A stretch of 64,000 nt of DNA from contig JAUCEF010000006.1 in NCBI GenBank assembly GCA_033558025.1, positions 4,588,001 to 4,652,000 of the forward strand, read 5' to 3'. This stretch comes from Phytophthora sp. 'mugwort' (taxonomy: Eukaryota; Oomycota; Peronosporomycetes; Peronosporales; Peronosporaceae). Every line of letters begins with the position of its first letter. The first letter of the stretch is position 1. The notes under the pieces were generated by a model that saw nothing but the letters and a program-made list of their open reading frames with translations, was not told where the DNA came from and made no database searches. Positions 55,866 to 64,000 of this stretch are shown piece by piece. Position numbers and translations under genes: made by a program.

Positions 55866-57224
55866 ATCTACGTCCTAAAACGGAAGGTTTGGCGGCATCT
55901 TCGGGCCGGTCGAGTTCGTGTCACAAACTCAACTGGAGTCTATGTTGAAGATACGCGTACATCCTCAAAGCATTGGCAAACGTACGGTCTCATGTTGCAA
56001 GCTCCTGATTACCTACCCGTGTGTTCATCAGGCGGTGTCTGCGTTCACAATCAATACAGCTCCGAGTGGGAGTATACAAACGATGTAAACCCAACCGACC
56101 GACGCGTCTTGACCAGATCATTAGCGTCTTTCGGAGTCGCTACGCCGATACAGTCAATCTGAGTATACTTCCGGTCATGGTCGTCGGACAGATCCTCTTT
56201 ATGGGCATCGTCAGTCTCTATCAAGTCATGTCCGACCAGCGATCAGTGCTCCTCACACAATTATGGGCGTATCGATGCCAGAACGGACGCATGCAGCCGA
56301 TTTATCTCGCCCAGATTTCATACCATCTCACGTTTAATTCCAATTTGTATTATCTTGGACTCGCGACTGGCACACTTTCGACGGCCTCGGTGGTAAATCT
56401 CACGCTCAGTTTCTTCGCCTTTAATTACTCTTTCATCAACCTTACTCGAGCTCGGTCAGGTGAGCAAGTGCTGGATCGACACTTTTGTATCCATGGGAAA
56501 TCTTACAGCTTATCACAACCACTAGCGTGGCTGTACCCTTGTTATATCTATGGATAACATCCTTAGCGTTTATTGGCGAGAATAAATGGAGCACTCTTAA
56601 GGCGAACATCCACGCTTGGAGCGAAATATTGTGGTTTAAATGACTCGTGCTATGTATTCACAGTTAATTTAGTCTTCGTAGTAGCCGCTTTCGGTATTGT
56701 TTATGGGATTGACAGCGCACGCCATGGTCTTTTCACCAAATTGTACAATTAAATGGTTCACCGCACAACAAGTCGAGTAGCTTTAGCTCCAAGCGCGACG
56801 GCTATTATTGACCTCGCCCTAGTGACAATATTGGGATAGCCACTAAGCACCAAGAGAAGTCGTCTATTCGACAACACTTACAAGTTTTGAGATAAATTGT
56901 CTCGGTGGGAAATACACGCGACTTTTTCACGATTGCGAAGATTTGGCTTACGTCCATTTCAACGGTAAGCGGTGCACTACGGTCGAAGCTTTATTACTGA
57001 CTGGGCACCTCTTCTACGAAGAGCACGTGTACCAGGCCAATTCCGTTGTGCTACTGCTAGTGGCTCGCGTCTTGCCGCGAAAATTGATCAGGACATTTAA
57101 TGTCATTTTGTTGCGGTGGAGAATCAACCCGAACAAAGGTACCCTCTCGAGTATCAAAAGTTGCACTTGGTTCGACGCAAGTGCTGATGACTACAGACTG
57201 TCCGAGGCGACACCACTTTCGTAG
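55866..57224 (+). pseudogene. Polytopic membrane protein of an oomycete family, broken
   Basis: Three pieces in the same direction. 55863-56162: YVEDTRTSSKHWQTYGLM, SSGGVCVHNQYSSEWEY. 56021-56557: several membrane segments (ILPVMVVGQILFMGIVSLYQVM, LYYLGLATGTLSTASVVNLTLSFF). 56943-57224: AYVHFNGKRCTTVEALLLTGHLFYEEHVYQ, then RTFNVILLRWRINPNKGTLSSI and WFDASADDYRLSEATPLS before the stop. Frame breaks lie near 56100, and stops are scattered in 56557-56940. The text recalls a family of large multi-pass proteins annotated in Phytophthora genomes. The function is unknown to me. Confidence 0.5.
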
Positions 57225-58872
57225 TTAGCCTTAACTTAAACCTGAGATCCTAGGCGTTTTACCTTGCGTTGCGGGTCTGCACTTTTGCTACTGAACTTCT
57301 GTGCTAGTTTGCCGCGATATCTTGAGCTGTGGCGAGCGGTGCAAAATGTCGAAGATAGTGTTGCGGTTATTTGCTGGGTAAAACAAAAAAAGGACACATG
57401 GATTGGTAGATTACTGACAGAGCTGCGCGACGACAATGATGTGAGGCGGGGGCAAGGTTGTCATCTGAGTCGCTCTAGTACTTAGTATAAACTTTAATAT
57501 ATTTCTAGAGTTTATACTATATATCCATGGCTACACTGATATATATATTGATGCAGAAATGATTGCAGTAGATTTTGGACATCATTTAATACATTAATTG
57601 CTGGTTTTTGGTTCCTATACAATGAAACGACATACATTGTACACCGTAAAAAGAACGGTCGCACGGGTTTCGTAAAAAACTATAGTATCAGAAAAAACTT
57701 AAAATGAAGACACCCACCTTACTACAGCGGGTGGGCAAAGTCAGCCCCCCCCATCTTCATACTTCACGACCATTTGCGCGTAAAACCTTAAAGATTTCGC
57801 ATTTACTGACCAGAATCATTTTACCACGGCAAGAGTTTATAAACAATTAATATAGCAATGGAACTTTTTACAGAGGCCATGCTTTACTGTAGGGGGCATG
57901 CCGATATTTATCTGTTAGTGCTTTGCAGATGGAATGTGTCACTCCGTTTTACGGTTAAATCGAGCAAGAGCCGGAGCAAAACGTTGCCATCTTACCAGGT
58001 GCTAGGCGTTGATTTCAAGGCAGAGCAACGAAGCGATTCTCAACTTGAGAATCTCAACCCCTCCGTTAGAGCGTATAGCTCCATAAAGCCTAACTGAAAA
58101 CACATGGCGTTTTTCGCATATGTTGTTGGAGCCTGCCCACGCCAGCCGTGCTTCAGTGGCAGATAACCTCCTCATTTTGTCGATTTCTTACTGTAAAGGC
58201 GTGAAGTATTTCTGGATCCCATACCACAAATACACACCCACGAGTACGGTCGTTCCAGCCGTCCAATCACGCTACCTAGGAAGCGAAACAGCTACATCCT
58301 CGGTTTCAAAGGCACGGTTGTCAGGGAATACAAACCGCATGTGCCAGGTTACGGTTTTCAAGCTCTGGACAAGAAGTTCAAGCTCCGCTGTCCGAGATTG
58401 GAACAAGACGAAATCAGAGTTGAGAGGTCCTCAAGTCCTCGACACGAATGATACGTAGGCTTCCGGGGGCTGGGATTAAGCTTCCAAACCAGGACCTGGA
58501 GTAGCAACTGCATGCATGGGTGAATAGAAACAAACAATTGGCCTGTCAGTGGTATGTTCATCAAATTGCAAGCCTTGTATTTAAGTCGTAGCCTCGCGAC
58601 GGGTGGTTCTTTGCAGTCGAAAGCTTTCAAACAACTTTTGACTGGCTGATTAATTTCAAGAACATTGTAACCTTGTTTCGAGGAGGCACTCAACCACCAG
58701 AAACCTTCCAGCCGATGCGAAGGCTGTGTGTCTTGAATTTATTCATAAGGTGCAACGGTCATTGAGGAACACAAAATTGAGCCTACCAACATCATCAATA
58801 TGAACCAGGTTCCCCGAAAATATCGAAGCAGAACCAAATTAACGATTGCTACACGCGGCCTTCAAGAGGTCC
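57225..58872. other. Unassigned region
   Basis: No gene is recognised. ORFs of 60-112 codons (57858-58097, 58120-58458, 58358-58693) have no family signature. A C8 run lies at 57745-57752. Confidence 0.35.
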
Positions 58873-59538
58873 TCTTATGGAAAGTGGGAGGCAGTCACAA
58901 GCGGCGTATTCCATCACCGCCGAGGGAGATATTTCTGAAACATCACGTCTTGTTTTAAAGTTGGAATGTATCACTCGGAGGTCTCGGGAAAGCGATCGTG
59001 GTAGACGCGAACCCGACCGGCGTATGGGACGACAAAAACTTTTGTTGGAGCATGCTGGAGCGGTTATCTGTGGTCGTCTTAACACACAGTTTATCGGAAC
59101 CCGTACAGTATATTATCGTCTCGTACGGATGGCACGTCAACTTATTTAACGGCATATATTGCAACGTTACGATTTTTCGTGCTGTTGGTCCCACCTAACC
59201 TACCGAATCTCCTCCAATCTCTCGACGTGGCTATGAACAGAAGTTCCCGAGCATTTTATGGCGTCGAATTCGACGCTTACGTTTCCGAGGCTCTAGAAGG
59301 CCCAATGCGAAGCAAAGCGGGGCAACACAAAGCCCCTCACGACAAACGGTTTTGCAGTGGGTACTCGACCGGATTAAATCTCATGACGCCGAGAAGACAA
59401 ACAATCCTTCCGATTATGCGGACTGGTTACCCATCAATTTGTTATGGATTACGTGGGCCCCTGGACTCAAGTATTGACTTGGCTGATTGCAATCAGAAAT
59501 ACCAATCATTAATTGACGAAGATGATGCTCTGCATTAG
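58873..59538 (+). pseudogene. Pogo/Tigger-like DDE transposase fragment
   Basis: 58998-59198 reads VDANPTGVWDDKNFCWSMLERLSV. The next frame from 59179 reads LLVPPNLPNLLQSLDVAMNRSSRAFYGVEFDAYVSEAL, which matches the DDE_1 block (IPPNxTxLLQPLDVxVN type) holding a catalytic aspartate. A frameshift separates the two, and the remaining transposase is not visible. Assignment rests on this motif. Confidence 0.5.
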
Positions 59539-62500
59539 CCCGTCACGTTGGTATATGCCGGGCAATGAGTAAAACGCATTAACGAATTCTCCATAATATG
59601 GAGACATTGACGATAAAAAAATGGAAAAGATAAACTTAAGTCTGTTTTGCTGTCTTTGCGTTCTCGCCAACTCATTACACTGTTGACGGAGTCCATGGTT
59701 GAACCTGAAGACCTGAATGGGTTCTCGATGATGAGGACATTCACCTATCAAAAACGGTATGTCAGCCTTTGGTAAGCTGAAGTTGTTTGCTGCTTCAGAC
59801 TGCATAGCTGAAACATCGAGGTGAAACGCTCAACGAGAACTGTAACATGATTTTTACGTACATATACAGCGGCCCTGGTACCACTCAAATGATATGCATT
59901 GCTCGCATTGATCCACTCTACACGTTGCACGTTGATAGCACGTAGGCGTAACGTAACTGAATACAATCATGCTTCCTTGTCTTCGAACTTTCGTTGTTTT
60001 CCCACTAATACAACGCCTAGACCTTATATTCGAATAGAGCACTCACTAGGCCGTCTATTCTATTTGAACGCCTACTGACTTACCCACACACTGCGCCTAA
60101 GCGCTATGCTAAAATTTCTAGTACGCAGAAGAAATCTTCGAATAGAAGCGCCTAGCGCGCTATGTAACAAATATGTATATAATGTTTGAAGGTTGCAACG
60201 TCGGGTTTTTAAATCTGGCTCGCTCGTGAAGGCCGTCGCTGCAGAATTAGGAATGATAACTGTAGCAGCGGAGGCAGCCCGCTTAAGTGGCGATGGTGTG
60301 GACTTGACCGCTGCAAGCCAAGCGACATGCTGTTACCAAGCCACAGGTCGCCGACACTTGAGCTCTGCCGACTAGGAACTTGGACGGGACCATACCAGAT
60401 TACAAGGTACGCTGCTTTGTTGTGCTTTGGTCCCCTACGAGGCAACCAACAGAAGCACCACATCAAGTGGAGAGCTACGAACAACCACCGGATCGGATCG
60501 CGACACCGTCGTTATTAACCTGGTTTAGGAAATATCAGGCGTCTTGTACACCATAAAATTAACAGATAGTCGGGTCCTCTCTTTAGGAGAATCGAACTTA
60601 AGGTGAATTGTTTAATCAGCGTTCTATTTCGACGAGAAGTATAATCAGATTAGTCTCTTTGTCTTTTTGAAACTCGAATATTCGATTAGAGCGCCTACGC
60701 GCAGTGTGAAGACATGAAATGATCATTTCGTACCTAGGTTCTGCTTGCGGAGATACGTGACGGGCGTCACGATCGGCGACGGCGACGTCTTCATCGCGCG
60801 ATTCCTCCGAGTGAATATTGCCAAGAGCCAGGGTTTTGCTATTCAAGGCTATTCAAGGCCCAGACTTCGCGATGTGCCCCTTGCTTGCGCCTGCGCTAAC
60901 CCTACGGCAAAGAAATCATCGAGTGTAACTACGCTAACCCAGCCTCACCAACGCCAGCAGAATGCGACAGCGCATTGCATTCCGTCGTGTCTCTGCTCAT
61001 CGGATGGACTACCCAGATTTTGCAAATGCGTCCGACGATCACGGGCAAGTCATCTTTATGCATCCATGACTACTTCAACCGACGTCTTGACCGACTTGCC
61101 GTATCCCTGCTGGCGCTTGAAGTCATACTTGTTGCGGCGCAGCGGGCGGACAGTGCGTCCGCATTCATCATGCAGTGGATGCGGTGCCTGAAGCATGACC
61201 ACAACAAAACGAGACGTTCTCGTACGCCTTCAACACCCCGGGCGAGGAGATCCCTTGATGACAACATTCAACGCTCGTATGATAGTGATGAAAGACGTCG
61301 TGATGGAGCGTCTCGGGCATAAACTGTCTCATTAATCCGTCTCGATCTGTCTCACACTCTTGATAGGAACGCAGTAGAACACCAGTTCGTTGTCGTCAAT
61401 CTAATATTCAGCCGCTATCTTACCGCACATCCTAGCTTGTTCCTTGGTCGGTAACGCCGCCGGCAATGTACTTCTTCATACCCGAGACATAAACATCCTC
61501 ATCCTCTGTTTGTCAAATCCGATCAACTCGGAGATCTCTTACAACCTTTTCATCTAGTTTTAGCAGGCTATATATTGGGACCTGGCTTCTGATCGAGTAG
61601 CCACCGCCGAGACTCGGGAACCATTAGCTTGTCCAATCGATTCAGCGTAACAATATTTAGATATTCCTCCTCGTTATTACAACCGCTCCTTGCTATCACT
61701 ACAGCGCAGCACTGGCCAAGCTGTCATTCTAGTCGCGGTTTACGTGCAAGAATTCATGATCAGACCAGGTTTGGAGACGATCTATGCAGTACCGTCAGTC
61801 CGGTTCTTTCCAATTAACCTCGCCTCGAACTTGTCGGATCGAGTCGCCTCAAACCACCAGCCATCACTGGTCCACCCCCCGTCAGCTGGGATCTCCAGTT
61901 CGAAGAGATCTATGTTGGGCGTTGTGTTTGGTCTCGGTACAGTTGCACGCTCTGCCCCAGAGCTAGACGCGGCGCCGAGCGAGAACCAAATCACCCCGAA
62001 TGCGGGCTAAATCCGGTTTATCTTGCCACGGCGACGATTGTGATTGCATGTCGATCTTGAAGTTGGGGGCGAATACGTGATATAGCCGACTACGAGCTTC
62101 AGTCATGAGCCAGTCTACGATGAGTTGGGAATGATTGATTACTGTGTATGAACGGAGCTGCTGTTGGCAGAACGCTCTTATGTATTCGAAAATGCATGTC
62201 ATCTTGTGGACCTCCACCAGGAGCATGTAGTCTCTAATGTCCTGGGCATGGTGGGTGTGCACCTGGAAAAGGTCGTTTAGGGGGGTTGTACCCCTACAAC
62301 GACTCTAGCTAATCCATTAGGTGATCGTCGTTCCTTACAAATTACAGACAAACAAGAGCAGCGGTCTGGGGATTGGACCTGACGATATCGCTGCGAAATT
62401 CGACGAACTTGGAGTTGATCCAGAACGCCAGCATGTAGCATGTTGCGACATCGGTCGTGTGAATGCTGTGTAAATCTCTATTAACCGCCCCCCGTCTTGT

Positions 62501-63746
62501 TGAAGTTGTAGGTCGTAGAATACTGTAACATGCGTGAATAGTCCACGGGGAGGGGAGTTTAAGTTATAGCCTGACAAACTTCATAAGCGGGAAGCGATGA
62601 TGGTAATGAGCGAAGGTACTGAATCGATTTCTGTCTCATTGGCACTCATCTTATACACTCCTGCAAACTATATATATTAGGCGTGGACTATTCACGCACT
62701 TTACTGTATTAGAATCGCTTGGGGAAGCATACCTACGTGTCAAAGGAGTCGACTAACTCGGTGATACTAAGCGGTGGTGTGATTGACTGGACGGTGCTGG
62801 GACGCCCGATGTTGGTCGTGTTGACGAATCCCGTTGGCATCTGTGTGTCGATTGCTTCATAGAAGCGGCGGCAATGCATTAACAGAGACATTTATTACCG
62901 AATCTGATGTCGTACGCCATGCGGGGCAAAAGGAGAGTGGCCAAACACTGTTTGGCGGCTTTGATGGGCATATTCGAGGACAGCTTGAAATTTTTTCGTG
63001 TAAAGTCAGGTACGTGTTACCCCGCTTGGGGCGGCCGAAGCGGGGATGCGTGGGCGGGTCAAAGGTTTAGACGTCGTCAACGTCCAGCAGAAACTCCGGG
63101 GGCGTGGTCTCGTCGTCTCGTGTCCGCTTTCGAAGCTGCCGGTTCTATAGGTGCACTAAGTCGATGTCGGCTTGTTCGGGCTGAACTGCATTTGACCTGC
63201 CGTCGTCATCTGTGTCACGAAACGATAGACCAAAACCAGTATTAGCTCGGTTAGCCTACGATGTGATTGCGATTGGTTCTCTAATGCCAACTGACGTGTT
63301 CAAGGGCCACCCGAACACGCCAGATCTTAATGTTGCTTCGAAGAATATCGGCAAACAAACATAAAGCATACACGGAAAGCTGCGAGCATCTCCAACGCGG
63401 GTCTCATAATGGAGTTGAGACCTCAGTTTGCGATAAATTACGGCTTGTCGCTTCCAACACAGGGCTTATTTTGAGCTAACCTCAAATAAATTCCCGCTGC
63501 CGTCCTAAATCGCATCGATTTGATGCCGTGGTTGATGCTCAGACCGTATCCATCCGTCCGAGTTGTTTTGCCTCGTACTCCTACTTGCTTACTCTGAAAA
63601 GGTCACTTTGAACTGGACAACAGATGAAGGATCGTGGATCTTCAAATCACGACAAGAAACAGTCCAGCATCGCCGCAGAGAATTACGCGAGGCCCGAACT
63701 GGGATCCACAGGAAGAAAGCAGCTGGCTAAAAGCGTGGGAGATAGT
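59539..63746. other. Unassigned region
   Basis: No gene can be named. Protein-like ORFs include 60745-61191 and 60975-61322 on plus (the second ends in an Arg/Ser-rich tail), 61963-62262 on minus (CIFEYIRAFCQQQLRSYTVINHSQLIVDW), 62335-62577 on minus and 62907-63245 on plus. None shows a domain I recognise. They may be fragments of transposons. Confidence 0.3.
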
Positions 63747-64000
63747 GTCTACTGATGCTGAAGTGGTCAGACCAGAAGGCAGATATCTTCTGGGAGAAGG
63801 TGGCGTCGCACTACAAAAGCATGCATCCGAGGACGCACAAGAAGTTCTAGAGGGGGGTCTAATTCAGTCAAGAAGCTCTGGAAGGCACTGCAGTTGCTAT
63901 GCTTCCGTGCTGCAGCTAGATGAAAGCGGCAAAAGTGCTGAAGACCACATTGACGACGCCGAGGTGATGTACGAGGAGATATACGATCAGAGGTTTGAGT
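63747..64000 (+). pseudogene. Possible SANT/Myb-like (NAM-associated type) domain fragment at window edge
   Basis: Around 63760 the plus strand reads WSDQKADIFWEKVASHYKSMHP. A second frame near 63915-64000 reads DESGKSAEDHIDDAEVMYEEIYDQRFE. Together these resemble the FWxxVxxxY ... SGxSxED DNA-binding domains that oomycete transposons share with plant NAM-associated proteins. A stop and frame change lie between. It continues beyond the window. Confidence 0.35.

Noticed and set aside
1..64000. CRISPR array or bacterial operon features
   Set aside because: No regularly spaced repeats or prokaryotic gene arrangement; the content is eukaryotic throughout.

Overview
The window looks like the nuclear genome of an oomycete plant pathogen, most likely Phytophthora or a close relative. 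The evidence is a local family of large secreted SKN1/KRE6-type glucan-synthesis proteins with a C-terminal membrane anchor, a decayed Crinkler (CRN) effector with an LFLAK motif, Crypton tyrosine-recombinase fragments, and many decayed Ty3/gypsy chromovirus remnants. The genes that remain readable carry no obvious introns. Most of the DNA is transposon debris, as expected of the gene-sparse part of such a genome. The genus is an inference from gene content; no search was run.

Layout. 1-14.9 kb is a cluster of four KRE6-like paralogues: copy 1 (-, runs off the left edge), copy 2 (-, intact), copy 3 (+, intact) and copy 4 (+, pseudogene). A fifth copy (-, pseudogene) lies apart at 31.6-33.9 kb. 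15-19.8 kb holds a Crypton recombinase split by a hAT-like insertion with a perfect 8-bp target duplication, then gypsy LTR and chromodomain remnants. 19.8-24.4 kb has a tRNA-like (SINE) sequence, a second Crypton fragment (-) and unassigned DNA. 24.4-29.3 kb is a decayed chromovirus (-) in which zinc knuckle, protease, RT, RNase H, integrase and chromodomain can be followed in order. A 185-bp MITE follows at 29.5 kb. 30.2-31.4 kb is the CRN pseudogene, with a C-terminal chymotrypsin-like protease domain. 35.6 kb carries a solo LTR and 37.5-38.2 kb a non-LTR retroelement remnant. 41.06-46.66 kb is a complete LTR-to-LTR gypsy element (-) that lacks reverse transcriptase. 47.9-50.2 kb is the 3' half of another chromovirus (+), followed by a GATC-rich stretch to 54.3 kb with antisense ORFs, one of them a PHD-like zinc finger. 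55.5-59.5 kb holds an RT fragment, a decayed polytopic membrane-protein gene and a pogo-like transposase fragment. The last 4.5 kb is mostly unassigned, with a possible SANT/NAM-like domain at the right edge.

How the genes work together. Only the KRE6-like genes seem to be working host genes. By family they act in beta-glucan assembly of the cell wall, from the secretory pathway or cell surface. Two full copies are intact, one is intact as far as it is visible, and two are dead. Copies 1 and 3 share a 402-bp block that is almost identical at the DNA level, flanked by clearly diverged sequence, which points to recent gene conversion. The CRN remnant is the only effector-like gene.
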